DNA of 64,000 nt from a virus, in the IMG/VR virus record IMGVR_UViG_3300042542_002102, positions 1-64,000 of that record, one strand, 5' to 3'. The notes below the pieces were generated by a model. That model made no database searches, was not told the DNA's origin, and saw only the letters and a program-made list of their open reading frames with translations. Positions 6,696-15,085 of the stretch are shown piece by piece. Numbering within the stretch: position 1 is the first letter of the stretch; each line of letters starts with the position of its first letter. Both the position numbers and the translations under genes were made by a program.

Positions 6696-9600
6696 ATGGC
6701 TGCTGAATTTATTGATGATACTGAAAATGGCTCTGGGTTATACCCAACCAAGATACCTGGCTATGAAGATGCAGCAGATATTCAGGAAGCATTAAGACTT
6801 TATCATTATGGATCAAATGTTATACCAACTTCAAATGATTTAAATGGTACAGCAACAAGTATCAACACAAAGTCAGTCGCAGGACACCTAAAATCTTTAT
6901 CTAATGCAATTTCCTCAGAGGCAACAAGCAGAACAACTGCTGACACAAATCTTCAAAACCAAATAGATGGTATTTCAAACACTCTTTCTGCACAAAAAAG
7001 CGTAATTACAAAAAATACAGGTTTTACATTGGCTCTAACAGACGTATCAAAAACAATTCTTCTCAATACATCTTCAACAATGGACCTTACAGTTCCTACA
7101 AACTCATCTGTAGCAATTCCAGTAGGGTCTAGTTACAACTTAATTGAAATGGGTTCAGGAGTAACTCAGTTTGTTGCAGCAGCAGGAGTAACAATTAATA
7201 GCAAAAGATCACAACTATTTATTGACACACAGTATGGACAGGTAACTTTGTTAAAGGTTGCAGAAAATGCTTGGGTTGCATATGGTGATATATATGAAGG
7301 ATCAAATGCTCAAACATTCTTTAATGTGACATACAACTGTGGTCCTGGAGTAACAGATTGTCCTCCAAATACAACATACACTACATCATATACAATACCA
7401 ACAAACATTCCTGACTCTTTGCTTAGCAGTGATGGTGCTTTCCTTGGCTATTCACTTATTTCAGATAATACAAACTGCGGATTAAATACTGCATACCCTA
7501 ATGTATCTGCAGCAGACATTGCTAGTGGATATACAATTAGCGGTAACTGTGTTGGAAACTTGTCTTTATCTCCAGTATTTGCGTCTAACCCTGTTACACC
7601 AGTTACACCAGTAACGCCTGTTACACCAGTTACACCAGTAACACCAGTAACCCCTGTAACACCAGTAACCCCTGTAACACCAGATGTTACTCCTGTAACA
7701 CCAGATGTCACTCCTGTAACACCAGTTACTCCTGTAACACCAGTTACACCACCAGTAATGCGAACAGTGCCTAGTGTTGTTGGGTTAACAAATTCTGCAG
7801 CGCAAAGTGCAATCACTACAGCAGGATTGTCAGTAGGAAGTTTTACAACGGGATCAGCAACATCTGACCCTGCAAATGCTGACAAGGTTCAAAGCCAATT
7901 TCCTTCAGCAGGAACCCAAGTTGAATCAGGATCAAGTGTTAACCTAACAATGTGGAATTACTCAGCAGTAACACCACCAACAACTTATTATGGTTGCTGC
8001 AGTAATGGAGCAGGAGTTGAAGGAACATATGCGTCTTCAGGTGCAGCAGTAACAGGACTACAAGCAGCGTGTGCTGCCGATGAACAAGGAAACACTTTAA
8101 CTGGTGGAGTTTACACATCTCCACAGAGTTGTAATCCACCAGTGACACCAGTGACTCCTGTCACACCTGTCACACCTGTAACTCCAGTTACCCCTGTAGA
8201 TTGTTCAGACTATGGCCTTATTCCTGAGTCACAGTGTGAGGCTTGTGGATTAGTTTGGTCTCCAACATTTGGTGAATGTATTGAGCCAGAAACTGTAACA
8301 CCAGTTACTCCTGTAGATTGTTCAGATTATGGTCTTATTCCTCAGTCACAATGTGGTGCTTGTGGATTAGTATGGTCTCCAACATTTGGTGAGTGCATAG
8401 ATCCAGGAAACTGGACTGCAGTAGGATGTTGTAATGGAACTGCTCTTGCAGGTGCTGGAGATACAGAAGCAGAAGCAATAGCAGATTTAAATTCTCAGTG
8501 TTCTGGTTCATTAACAAGCACTAGTACTACAACAGGAACAGCAACACTTCCAAACTGTTCAACAGGAGACTGGACTGCAGTAGGATGTTGTAATGGAACT
8601 GCTCTTGCAGGTGCTGGAGATACAGAAGCAGAAGCAATAGCAGATTTAAATTCTCAGTGTTCTGGTTCATTAACAAGCACTAGTACTACAACAGGAACAG
8701 CAACACTTCCAAACTGTAGTGGATCTGTTACCCCTGTAACCCCTGTAACACCAGTAACTCCTGTAACACCAGTAACCCCTGTAACACCAGTAACACCTGT
8801 AACACCAGTAACTCCTGTAACACCAGTAGATTGTTCAGACACAAGTTTGCTTAATTCAAGTCAGTGCGGTGCATGTGGTTTAGTTTGGAATGCATCGTTT
8901 AATGAATGCGTAGAACCATCAGTAACCCCAGCAGTAACACCTGCAGTAACACCAGCAGTAACGCCTGCAGTTACTCCTGCAGTAACCCCAGCAGTTACAC
9001 CTGCAGTTACACCATCACAATGTCCACCAGGATATACTTGGTATCCAAACTTTGGTGAATGTATAGAAGATTCAGTAACACCTGCAGTAACACCTGCAGT
9101 AACACCTGCAGTAACACCTGCAGTAACACCAGAAGTTACTCCTGCAGTAACACCTGCAGTAACACCAGAAGTTACTCCTGCAGTAACCCCAGCAGTTACA
9201 CCTGCAGTTACACCAGAACCTTTCAGTTTCACACCACGCTTCATGGCATCGCTTGCACCAATGACAAAGGTCAGAATGGCTGACGGATCCATGAAGGCTG
9301 CAGAAGATGTTTTGGTTGGAGATGTTCTTATGTCCGTAGAACTTCCAGACTTTGCGAACTCCTATACAACAGAAGAATTGCTTTCTTGGACGGCACAGCA
9401 AGACATAACAGAATTAGAGCCAACAACTACAACTGTAAATAAAGTTACTCTCCATCCATCTTCGTCCATAATTAGCGTAAACGAGGATGTTTTTTCTCCA
9501 AACCATATACTGTTGATTAGAAGAGGGGACGAAGTTTCAATGAAGAAGACTTCAGAACTTCTTCCTACAGATATGGTGTGGGATTACGCAGCAGATGGTT

Positions 9601-9737
9601 GGGCAGAAATAACAGTCCTAGAAATACACGACTATGATCACACTGTCATCACTATAAACTGTGAGCCTAACGATCTATTCTTTACTCACGGCGCTCTAAC
9701 TCATGATGGTAATGAGTGGGCACAAAACCAAGAATAG
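6696..9737 (+). CDS. giant VTP-repeat tail fibre with PASTA and C-terminal Hint domain (1013 aa)
   Basis: Order of parts: a fibre-type N-terminus and coiled coil (1-110), a beta domain, a cysteine-bearing region loosely like an InlB repeat (206-298), a (VTP)n stalk (299-353), a PASTA domain (about 355-420, starting TVPSVVGLT), cysteine-rich repeats ([18 protein letters not shown] twice, then two identical copies of a 53-residue unit), further VTP and AVTP stalks, and a Hint module (846-1013). In the Hint module Ser852 aligns with the intein nucleophile ([14 protein letters not shown]), SPNH aligns with block B, and THDG (H1003, D1004) aligns with the usual terminal His-Asn. PASTA domains bind peptidoglycan, so the stalk may carry a cell-wall sensor. 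Self-cleavage or ester transfer by the Hint part is possible but not shown. Confidence 0.75.
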   Translation: MAAEFIDDTENGSGLYPTKIPGYEDAADIQEALRLYHYGSNVIPTSNDLNGTATSINTKSVAGHLKSLSNAISSEATSRTTADTNLQNQIDGISNTLSAQKSVITKNTGFTLALTDVSKTILLNTSSTMDLTVPTNSSVAIPVGSSYNLIEMGSGVTQFVAAAGVTINSKRSQLFIDTQYGQVTLLKVAENAWVAYGDIYEGSNAQTFFNVTYNCGPGVTDCPPNTTYTTSYTIPTNIPDSLLSSDGAFLGYSLISDNTNCGLNTAYPNVSAADIASGYTISGNCVGNLSLSPVFASNPVTPVTPVTPVTPVTPVTPVTPVTPVTPVTPDVTPVTPDVTPVTPVTPVTPVTPPVMRTVPSVVGLTNSAAQSAITTAGLSVGSFTTGSATSDPANADKVQSQFPSAGTQVESGSSVNLTMWNYSAVTPPTTYYGCCSNGAGVEGTYASSGAAVTGLQAACAADEQGNTLTGGVYTSPQSCNPPVTPVTPVTPVTPVTPVTPVDCSDYGLIPESQCEACGLVWSPTFGECIEPETVTPVTPVDCSDYGLIPQSQCGACGLVWSPTFGECIDPGNWTAVGCCNGTALAGAGDTEAEAIADLNSQCSGSLTSTSTTTGTATLPNCSTGDWTAVGCCNGTALAGAGDTEAEAIADLNSQCSGSLTSTSTTTGTATLPNCSGSVTPVTPVTPVTPVTPVTPVTPVTPVTPVTPVTPVDCSDTSLLNSSQCGACGLVWNASFNECVEPSVTPAVTPAVTPAVTPAVTPAVTPAVTPAVTPSQCPPGYTWYPNFGECIEDSVTPAVTPAVTPAVTPAVTPEVTPAVTPAVTPEVTPAVTPAVTPAVTPEPFSFTPRFMASLAPMTKVRMADGSMKAAEDVLVGDVLMSVELPDFANSYTTEELLSWTAQQDITELEPTTTTVNKVTLHPSSSIISVNEDVFSPNHILLIRRGDEVSMKKTSELLPTDMVWDYAADGWAEITVLEIHDYDHTVITINCEPNDLFFTHGALTHDGNEWAQNQE
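7588..7755 (+). repeat. VTP-coding tandem repeats, first block
   Basis: Nine-base units coding Val-Thr-Pro (GTAACACCA and synonyms), about 18 copies with two VTPD variants. Synonymous codon mixing suggests selection on the peptide. A proline every third residue gives an extended stalk. Confidence 0.85.
8411..8717 (+). repeat. perfect 148-bp tandem duplication
   Basis: Bases 8411-8558 recur without a change at 8570-8717, a period of 159 bases (53 codons). The unit codes a cysteine-containing module starting [20 protein letters not shown]. Perfect identity at synonymous sites points to a recent duplication. Confidence 0.9.
8725..8829 (+). repeat. VTP-coding tandem repeats, second long block
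   Basis: About eleven VTP units follow the duplicated module. The codons alternate more regularly than in the first block (GTAACACCA with GTAACCCCT or GTAACTCCT), giving an 18-base higher-order period. Confidence 0.8.
8921..9219 (+). repeat. AVTP/EVTP-coding tandem repeats
   Basis: Twelve-base units coding Ala-Val-Thr-Pro occur at 8921-9013 and 9074-9219, with Glu replacing Ala in some. The two blocks flank a cysteine module ([16 protein letters not shown]). The second block leads directly into the Hint domain. Confidence 0.85.
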
Positions 9738-9739
9738 TG

Positions 9740-9745
9740 TATAAT
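9740..9745 (+). promoter_or_regulatory. -10 box (TATAAT), leaderless
   Basis: Ends eight bases before ATG 9753, directly after the TAG stop of the fibre gene. Likely drives the zinc-ribbon protein and the two oxygenases after it. Confidence 0.5.
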
Positions 9746-9752
9746 TTTATAT

Positions 9753-9998
9753 ATGACAAGTCGTATAGAAAAAATAAAAGAAATAATAGAAACCAATAAA
9801 AAATCTGCTGTTGGTCCAATGGATATGATTAATCCAGAAACAGAATGGGTAGATGAAGAATTGTTTAATGAAAGATTCTCTATCTGTAAAGCATGTCCAG
9901 AATTAATAAAATTAACAAAACAATGCAAAAAGTGTGGGTGCTTTATGACTGTAAAAAGTAAAATGAAATTGGCATCTTGTCCGTTAGGTAAGTGGTAA
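9753..9998 (+). CDS. DUF6171-like zinc-ribbon protein (81 aa)
   Basis: The N-terminal half is helical and charged. The C-terminal half has C45-x2-C48, C58-x2-C61-x-C63 and C76, a pattern common in small phage zinc-binding proteins of the DUF6171 kind (CKACPELIKLTKQCKKCGC). Function of the family is not known to me. It is co-transcribed with, and overlaps the start of, a prolyl-hydroxylase-like gene. Confidence 0.55.
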   Translation: MTSRIEKIKEIIETNKKSAVGPMDMINPETEWVDEELFNERFSICKACPELIKLTKQCKKCGCFMTVKSKMKLASCPLGKW

Positions 9999-10597
9999 TG
10001 AAAAAAAGAGAAATTGCTCCAGGCATTATTGTATACTCTGACGCAATAAAAGAATCTGAATCCTTAGTTTTAGATATTGAAGAAGGAATGTCTAGTGCAA
10101 AAATAGAATGGCAATTAGCGGGAGTAAAAACGGGAGATGAAGATCCTGGGAAAAACAAGGAACTAAGAGATACTTTTGTAGTACCAATTCCATACAGCGA
10201 TACAGAGATTAAAGATTTTGTTGGATTTCAGGGGTCATTCTTCTCGTCTCTCACAAACCTATTTCTTGAAAATCTAGGACCATTAGAGCATGACTATAAA
10301 GTAGATCATGGACTTTCTACAACCTGGCACGATCAGTATAGTATATTAAAATATGGAGTTGGACAAAAGTTTGTAAACCATATTGATGATCACAAAGATT
10401 ATCATAGAAGAATGTCAACAATATATTATATTAATGATAACTACGAGGGTGGCGAAATAGTTTTTCCAAGATTTAATATTAAATATAAGCCAGCAGCCAA
10501 TGAGTTCTTAATTTTTCCATCAACCTATGTATATAATCATTCAGTGTCTCCAGTAATATCTGGAGAGAGATATGCTGTAGTAAGTTGGTTAAGATGA
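9998..10597 (+). CDS. prolyl-4-hydroxylase-like 2OG-Fe(II) dioxygenase (199 aa)
   Basis: The C-terminal double-stranded beta-helix carries the full catalytic set: H128-x-D130 and H181 as iron ligands and R191 (GERYAVVSW) for 2-oxoglutarate. The spacing and the GGEIVFP motif match the P4H family, which hydroxylates proline in proteins with O2 and 2-oxoglutarate. ATG 9998 overlaps the previous stop. It directly follows the VTP fibre and the zinc-ribbon gene and is coupled to a second oxygenase. The true substrate is unknown; the proline-rich fibres are the obvious candidates. Confidence 0.75.
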   Translation: MKKREIAPGIIVYSDAIKESESLVLDIEEGMSSAKIEWQLAGVKTGDEDPGKNKELRDTFVVPIPYSDTEIKDFVGFQGSFFSSLTNLFLENLGPLEHDYKVDHGLSTTWHDQYSILKYGVGQKFVNHIDDHKDYHRRMSTIYYINDNYEGGEIVFPRFNIKYKPAANEFLIFPSTYVYNHSVSPVISGERYAVVSWLR

Positions 10598-11169
10598 GTA
10601 TAGATATGAACCTTGTTAGACAGGCAATAATAGAAAATAGAATTCATGTTTTTAAGAATGCTTTTGCAGATTTGCCATCTTTGGACACATTAATGTCGGT
10701 TGTTTCAAAGTATGTTGAAGAAGACCTAGAAAAGTTTCCAGAAAGATCATATCTTTTAAGTGATTTTGTCGAAGGCGAGTCCTCTGATATGAGACTGAAG
10801 TGTAGATTTTGGTCAAGAATGGCTTTTCAACTTTACGACACAGAAGATACATATATGTCAATAATACCTGAGTTGGCTCCAGTTACAGAGTGGGCACTTT
10901 CTCATTACCCTGCAGATATTTATACTGGCAATTTTGGTTTGGTATCTTTAATGAAAAACAGAGGTGTGGTTGGTAGCAAACATAGAGATTATGTTGACCA
11001 GTTTCAGTGGGTAGTTAAAGGTGAAATGATCTGGCGCACAGGAGAGAATCTAGAAAATGAAACTCATGTTGTAGAAGGCGATTTTATATTTGTACCTAAA
11101 AATCTTGCTCATGAGGTTGAGACAATAAAAGCCCCAAGAGTAGCGATTAACCTAATATTAAGAAACTAA
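10594..11169 (+). CDS. cupin/JmjC-like 2OG-Fe(II) oxygenase (191 aa)
   Basis: The second half forms a cupin-like barrel with H130-R-D132, then H173 (AHEV) and R182, in the arrangement used by JmjC and ribosomal-type hydroxylases. GEMIWRTG and EGDFIFVPKN are typical barrel strands. ATG 10594 overlaps the TGA of the P4H-like gene by four bases, so the two are translationally coupled. A bidirectional terminator follows. Substrate unknown; the other six oxygenases are less similar to it. Confidence 0.55.
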   Translation: MSIDMNLVRQAIIENRIHVFKNAFADLPSLDTLMSVVSKYVEEDLEKFPERSYLLSDFVEGESSDMRLKCRFWSRMAFQLYDTEDTYMSIIPELAPVTEWALSHYPADIYTGNFGLVSLMKNRGVVGSKHRDYVDQFQWVVKGEMIWRTGENLENETHVVEGDFIFVPKNLAHEVETIKAPRVAINLILRN

Positions 11170-11172
11170 AAA

Positions 11173-11214
11173 GCACCTACAGATTTCTCCATAGGTGCCT
11201 TTAGTTATTTTTTT
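11173..11214. terminator. bidirectional terminator between convergent genes
   Basis: GCACCTA (11173-11179) pairs with TAGGTGC (11192-11198); AAA and TTT can extend the stem past one mismatch. A T7 run (11208-11214) serves the forward side, though about ten bases from the stem. The five A's before the stem act as a T-run for the reverse strand. Confidence 0.6.
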
Positions 11215-11776
11215 ACTTAGGAAATTTGCTCATCCAAAATTTTGTTCTTGGGGTGATGCCCTTCCATGAGGACCAATCTTCCCCACCGTTTGTCATGTAG
11301 TATGCAATTTCTGCATTCTTGACGGGATTGAATAGTTCAGCGTTAGAGTCAAGATCAAACTTAGTTCTACGATCAGGACCAAGTGCGTCAATCATGTTAA
11401 TTTGAAACATACCATAAGACGAGTCACCAGTCTTGTGATTGCCGTTAAAAGCCAATGGACGACCATTAGACTCTTTTTTAGCAACTGCCCAAGCAACTAC
11501 AAGGTCTTGACCCTTGAAGCCTACTAGAGAAAGCAGTTCCTTTAATTCTGAATCAGTCAGAGAAACCTTATTCTCAAAACTCTCTAGTTTTTTTGCCTTA
11601 GAAACCAAAAAAACCTCTTTCGAGGCTGGTTCCAATGTCTGAGCCTGTTCAAGGCTAAGATTGTTCTTAGTATCAAGACCTGAATCAGCATTTGCTCCGT
11701 TCGACAAAACAGTTACTAATGCTACGATACTGAGTGTGCTAATGATCTCTTTGTTTCTTTCGATAAATTTAATCAT
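11213..11776 (-). CDS. secreted SLT-type transglycosylase/muramidase (187 aa)
   Basis: Residues 1-30 are a signal peptide: a basic start, a hydrophobic core (STLSIVALVTVLSNG) and cleavage after ANA. Residues about 85-187 are a lysozyme-like SLT domain with catalytic Glu102 in AVAKKESNG and the motif GDSSYGMFQIN (117-127). It should cleave peptidoglycan outside the membrane, either for lysis or at entry. The start is set by AAGGAGG just upstream, with an in-frame earlier ATG rejected. It is the only reverse-strand gene between the two fibre clusters and has its own sigma-70-like promoter, so it is regulated apart from them. Confidence 0.75.
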   Translation of the reverse strand: MIKFIERNKEIISTLSIVALVTVLSNGANADSGLDTKNNLSLEQAQTLEPASKEVFLVSKAKKLESFENKVSLTDSELKELLSLVGFKGQDLVVAWAVAKKESNGRPLAFNGNHKTGDSSYGMFQINMIDALGPDRRTKFDLDSNAELFNPVKNAEIAYYMTNGGEDWSSWKGITPRTKFWMSKFPK

Positions 11777-11823
11777 AGTTTCCTCCTTAGAAAACAATAA
11801 CACCTTGGTAGGTGTCTACACCA

Positions 11824-11853
11824 AGTATAACATAATTTTGAGCCAAAAGTCAA
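11824..11853 (-). promoter_or_regulatory. sigma-70-type promoter of the muramidase gene
   Basis: On the reverse strand TTGACT (11848-11853) and TATACT (11824-11829) are separated by 18 bases, with TGT giving an extended -10. This is the clearest two-box promoter seen. A short stem (ACACC/GGTGT) lies in the leader before AAGGAGG. Confidence 0.65.
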
Positions 11854-11862
11854 ATCTGGGTG

Positions 11863-11868
11863 TATAAT
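11863..11868 (+). promoter_or_regulatory. -10 box of second fibre cluster
   Basis: TATAAT ends ten bases before ATG 11878, leaving a leader of at most about three bases. Confidence 0.45.
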
Positions 11869-11877
11869 TATTTTATT

Positions 11878-12402
11878 ATGACCACTTATAACTTTTCTGC
11901 CACGGGAGTCAAATATCCCCTTGAAAACTCCCCTGTCAACGTACACGGAGACTTTAAAAAATTAGCAGAATCTTTAGATGCAATTCTACCAGCATACGGG
12001 GTATCATATTTTCAGATTGATGTAAATAATAATAGCGGAGCAGCGATTAATGCAGGAGTTCCAGTCTTTGCAACAAATGGAAAAGTAAATGGCAAGGTTA
12101 CAATTGGAAAAGCACTTCCATCAACTACTGCTCCAATATTAGGGTTATTAAAAAACAATACAGCAAATGGCTCTGATGGAATAGTTGTTGTTGCTGGAGT
12201 TATGGAAGGTCTAAACACTTCAGGTTTTGCTGCAGGACAAACACTTTATGTAGGAGCATCTGGAGGTCTAACAAACGTTAGGCCAGTAGGAGGATCTGCA
12301 GCAGTTGGAATTTGTGCAGTTGCAGATAATGTTAATGGAATAGTTATAGTAGAAGCAAAAGGAAACGGTACCTGGGGAGCACTCAGAGACGGTTTGTCGT
12401 GA
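11878..12402 (+). CDS. putative head/tail decoration or fibre protein (174 aa)
   Basis: Residues about 40-174 form a Gly/Ala/Val-rich beta domain (GKVTIGKALPS, GLLKNNTANGSDGIVVVAGV, AAVGICAVADNVNGIVIVEA) like the trimeric beta-barrel or DUF2190-like decoration proteins of phage virions. I chose ATG 11878 over 11860 because the TATAAT box lies between them. The stop TGA is part of the next gene's TGATATAAT. Exact role uncertain. Confidence 0.5.
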   Translation: MTTYNFSATGVKYPLENSPVNVHGDFKKLAESLDAILPAYGVSYFQIDVNNNSGAAINAGVPVFATNGKVNGKVTIGKALPSTTAPILGLLKNNTANGSDGIVVVAGVMEGLNTSGFAAGQTLYVGASGGLTNVRPVGGSAAVGICAVADNVNGIVIVEAKGNGTWGALRDGLS

Positions 12403-12408
12403 TATAAT
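12400..12408 (+). promoter_or_regulatory. extended -10 promoter starting on a stop codon
   Basis: TGATATAAT ends seven bases before ATG 12415; its TGA is the stop of the preceding gene. Confidence 0.6.
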
Positions 12409-12414
12409 AAACAA

Positions 12415-12804
12415 ATGGCAACCTTTAGAAATCAACCCACAGACTCTTATGCACTGGGTGCTGCCCCACCAGAAATTCGTTGGACAGTTGTCCGTGGAGA
12501 TTCAGCAGCCTTTCGTGTTTATGTAACAAACGATGCAAGAGAGCCACTTCTTCTTGAAGACTGGCAAGTTGCTATGGATATTTATCGTCCTTCAACAAGT
12601 ACAAAAATTTTAGACTTAACTCCAGAACCCATTGAGTTTCAAGATGAAGAAGGAAGTTTTACAGTTAAACTAACATCATCACAATCTAGAATTCTTCAGA
12701 CAGGAGATATTTTCGACATCCAACTTACAGAACTTTTATCAGAAGGTAGAGTTTGGACGGTAGCCAAAGGATCAATGGTTATCATTGAAGATATAACACA
12801 GTAA
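12415..12804 (+). CDS. BppU-like domain protein, paralog of 3220 (129 aa)
   Basis: Shares the core WTVVRGDSAAFRVYV and general layout with the 131-residue protein at 3220, so each fibre cluster carries its own adaptor-like protein. It is beta-rich, with no membrane helix or cysteine. Leaderless start; the stop overlaps the ATG of the next small gene. Probably a baseplate or fibre-anchoring module. Confidence 0.5.
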   Translation: MATFRNQPTDSYALGAAPPEIRWTVVRGDSAAFRVYVTNDAREPLLLEDWQVAMDIYRPSTSTKILDLTPEPIEFQDEEGSFTVKLTSSQSRILQTGDIFDIQLTELLSEGRVWTVAKGSMVIIEDITQ

Positions 12805-13013
12805 TGCAAACAACACACCAACTAGCCCACGGACAAATAAAAGAACTTGACTCAAGATCTATTCGTATAGATCACATACAGCCAAAAGCGGTTTTACTTG
12901 AGGTATTACCTTTTAGAGTTCGCTTCACAAACGTAAGTGTTTTTGGATATTCTAAAACAAATCCACCTCCAATCCCACTTCAGGTTATTGGATATAGCAA
13001 CTATATTCTTTAA
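12804..13013 (+). CDS. hypothetical small virion protein (69 aa)
   Basis: A short beta-rich protein beginning on the last base of the preceding stop. No known motif; the end is hydrophobic (PLQVIGYSNYIL). The tight coupling to a BppU-like protein suggests a partner in the same structure. Confidence 0.45.
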   Translation: MQTTHQLAHGQIKELDSRSIRIDHIQPKAVLLEVLPFRVRFTNVSVFGYSKTNPPPIPLQVIGYSNYIL

Positions 13014-13030
13014 TTAGATAATTAAAAGGG

Positions 13031-13039
13031 TGATATAAT
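13031..13039 (+). promoter_or_regulatory. extended -10 promoter (TGATATAAT), leaderless
   Basis: Ends seven bases before ATG 13046, with no Shine-Dalgarno site at the start codon. Confidence 0.6.
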
Positions 13040-13045
13040 TGCCAC

Positions 13046-13492
13046 ATGGCTAAAGTATCAATTCCATCAGTTAAGGCTCTATTCCAAACAGGAGATAGAC
13101 CAACTCAAGAAAATTATGTAGATTTAATCGACACCGCAACTGCTCAGTCAACAGACTTGGGCTCTTCAGGTAATAATGAAAATACAATCAATGGTATTGA
13201 GAACTTAACTGTTGTTGATAACTTTGACGCTACAGTTTGGCGTATGGTCAAGTATATTGTTTCAATATCAAAGACCTCTGCAGGGGACAACAAGTTCTAT
13301 GCAACCGAACTAACAATTCTCGTTGACGGTACAAATGTAAATGTCAGCGAATACGGAACAATCGACAATGATGGGAATATTGGCACCATTAATGTCTCTC
13401 GCACTGGAAATACCGTGGCCTTAACAGTCACTCCAGATCCTGCGATCAAGCCAGTCACCGTACGATATGCTCGTATGGGACTTAAGGCATAA
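13046..13492 (+). CDS. tail fibre-associated protein (148 aa)
   Basis: The N-terminal 45 residues (VKALFQTGDRPTQENYVDLI) resemble the leading part of many phage fibre proteins. The C-terminal 85 residues are a beta domain also found at the C-terminus of the next protein (both have a YIVSISKTS- or YLVKVAYGT-like strand followed by an ITEYG/VSEYG motif). The start is leaderless. Probably a short fibre or a fibre cap. Confidence 0.5.
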   Translation: MAKVSIPSVKALFQTGDRPTQENYVDLIDTATAQSTDLGSSGNNENTINGIENLTVVDNFDATVWRMVKYIVSISKTSAGDNKFYATELTILVDGTNVNVSEYGTIDNDGNIGTINVSRTGNTVALTVTPDPAIKPVTVRYARMGLKA

Positions 13493-13511
13493 TAAAAGGA
13501 GATATAAAAAA

Positions 13512-15050
13512 ATGGCAACAGTAAATAAAGATTTTAAAATTAAGAGTGGTTTAATCGTTGAAGGTACAACAGCGACAGTTAACGGTTTTGACGTTATTAC
13601 AAAGAAGCAGGCAGATCAAGACTATATCGTTGGTCTTATTGGTGGTACAGCAACATCTGAAAACACTGCAAACACAGTTGTAAAGCGTGATGCTAATGGT
13701 AACTTTGCTGCAGGAACAATTACAGCAAACATTACTGGTACAGTATCAAGTCTTTCAAACCACGATACAGCAGATCTTGCAGAAAATGCATCAAACAAGT
13801 ACTTTACAAATCAAAGAGCACTTGATGCAACTGCAGCAGCATACGATGCAGCAGGTTCAGCATCAGCAGCACAAGCAGCAGCACAGACATTTGCTACAAA
13901 TGCAGACACAGCAGTTCGCACAGCAGTAACAACTGAAATTGGAACTGCAAAGACAGAGGCAATCAATGCCGCTGCAGCAGATGCAACATCTAAGGCAAAC
14001 GCAGCACAGGCAGCAGCAGAAGCAACAGCAGCAGCAGCACTTTCAACTGCAATCTCAACAGAAGTTTCAAATCGTAACTCAGCAATTACTACAGCAGTAG
14101 CAGCAGTAGTTGACTCAGCACCTGCAGCACTTGATACTCTTAATGAGTTAGCAGCAGCGCTTTCTGATTCACCAGATACAGTTACAAATCTTACAACTCT
14201 TGTTGGAACAAAGGCTCCACTAGCATCACCAGCATTAACTGGCGTACCTACAGCACCAACAGCAGCAGCAGATACAAGCACAACTCAGATTGCTACAACA
14301 GCATTTGCTAAGGCAGAGGCTGACGCAGCACAAGCAGCAGCAGAGGCTACAGCATCAGCAGATGCTACAAGCAAGGCTAATGCAGCACAATCTGCAGCAG
14401 CAACAGATGCTACTACAAAGGCAAACGCTGCACAGGCTGCAGCAATTGCACACGCAGATGCACTTACAACATCTGATGTAGCAGAAGGAACATCACAGTA
14501 CTTCACAGATGCTCGTGCTAAGTCTTCAGCAGCAGACCTTTTGGTTGGTGCAACAAAGACTAACATTACAATTACAGGAACAGGTGCAGGTCTTGTTATT
14601 ACCGCAGAAAACGGTGTAGCAGATTCTACAACATCTGATCTTGCAGAAGGAACAAACAAGTACTTTACAGATGCTCGTGCAGTCACTGCACTTCAAGCAG
14701 TTGTTCCAAACTTCACATCAGTTGATTTGAATTCAGTTGCTAAGCAAGTTGCAGCAACTCTTTCAGCACCAACTGCAGGAATTCAGACAGCCCACGCTTT
14801 CGCAAAGGCTGACTACCGTTCAGCAGAATACCTTGTAAAGGTTGCCTACGGAACACACACTGAAATATCAAAGGTTCTTTTGACACTTGATACTTCAGAT
14901 AACATTGCAATTACTGAATACGGAATCGTTGGAACAAATGGCTCAGCGTCATCAATTTCAGCAGGTATCTCAGGAGCAAATGTACAACTTCAGGTTACAA
15001 CCACTAACAATAACTCAACAGTTACTGTAATGGGAACACTTCTTAAGTAA
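13512..15050 (+). CDS. long alanine-rich coiled-coil tail fibre (512 aa)
   Basis: Residues 1-40 share a leader (MATVNKDFKIKSGL) with the protein at 15086. Residues about 95-330 are extremely Ala/Thr-rich, with repeats such as ADATSKANAAQAAAEA that predict a long helical bundle. Two DARAK/DARAV units with KYFTD or QYFTD (near 335-395) are typical of fibre shafts. The C-terminal 85 residues match the end of the 13046 product. Ribosome site AGGAG at 13498-13502; an upstream in-frame start at 13467 lies in the previous gene. Confidence 0.65.
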   Translation: MATVNKDFKIKSGLIVEGTTATVNGFDVITKKQADQDYIVGLIGGTATSENTANTVVKRDANGNFAAGTITANITGTVSSLSNHDTADLAENASNKYFTNQRALDATAAAYDAAGSASAAQAAAQTFATNADTAVRTAVTTEIGTAKTEAINAAAADATSKANAAQAAAEATAAAALSTAISTEVSNRNSAITTAVAAVVDSAPAALDTLNELAAALSDSPDTVTNLTTLVGTKAPLASPALTGVPTAPTAAADTSTTQIATTAFAKAEADAAQAAAEATASADATSKANAAQSAAATDATTKANAAQAAAIAHADALTTSDVAEGTSQYFTDARAKSSAADLLVGATKTNITITGTGAGLVITAENGVADSTTSDLAEGTNKYFTDARAVTALQAVVPNFTSVDLNSVAKQVAATLSAPTAGIQTAHAFAKADYRSAEYLVKVAYGTHTEISKVLLTLDTSDNIAITEYGIVGTNGSASSISAGISGANVQLQVTTTNNNSTVTVMGTLLK

Positions 15051-15085
15051 TAAAAAATAAAAATAGTTGGAAGAGGGAGCAGTAA

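Noticed and set aside
6683-6706. Seven-codon upstream ORF (MVILNGC) placed like a leaderless start
   Set aside because: The GGTGAT inside it serves as ribosome site for ATG 6696; nothing else supports a leader peptide.
7588-9219. CRISPR-like array
   Set aside because: The repeat period is 9 or 12 bases, without unique spacers, and lies in a coding frame.
7448-9401. Long reverse-strand ORFs coding GVTGVTG- and CYCRC-type repeats, and forward CSNTCSNT repeats
   Set aside because: They are other-frame readings of the VTP-coding repeats, have no ribosome sites and appear only where the repeat lies.
6696-9737. A functional intein splitting the fibre gene
   Set aside because: The Hint module is at the very C-terminus with Asp for the final Asn and no C-extein, so splicing is not expected.
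13811-14686. Reverse-strand Ala/Val/Ser-rich ORFs opposite the coiled-coil fibre
   Set aside because: Shadows of the GCA-rich forward frame, with no start signals.
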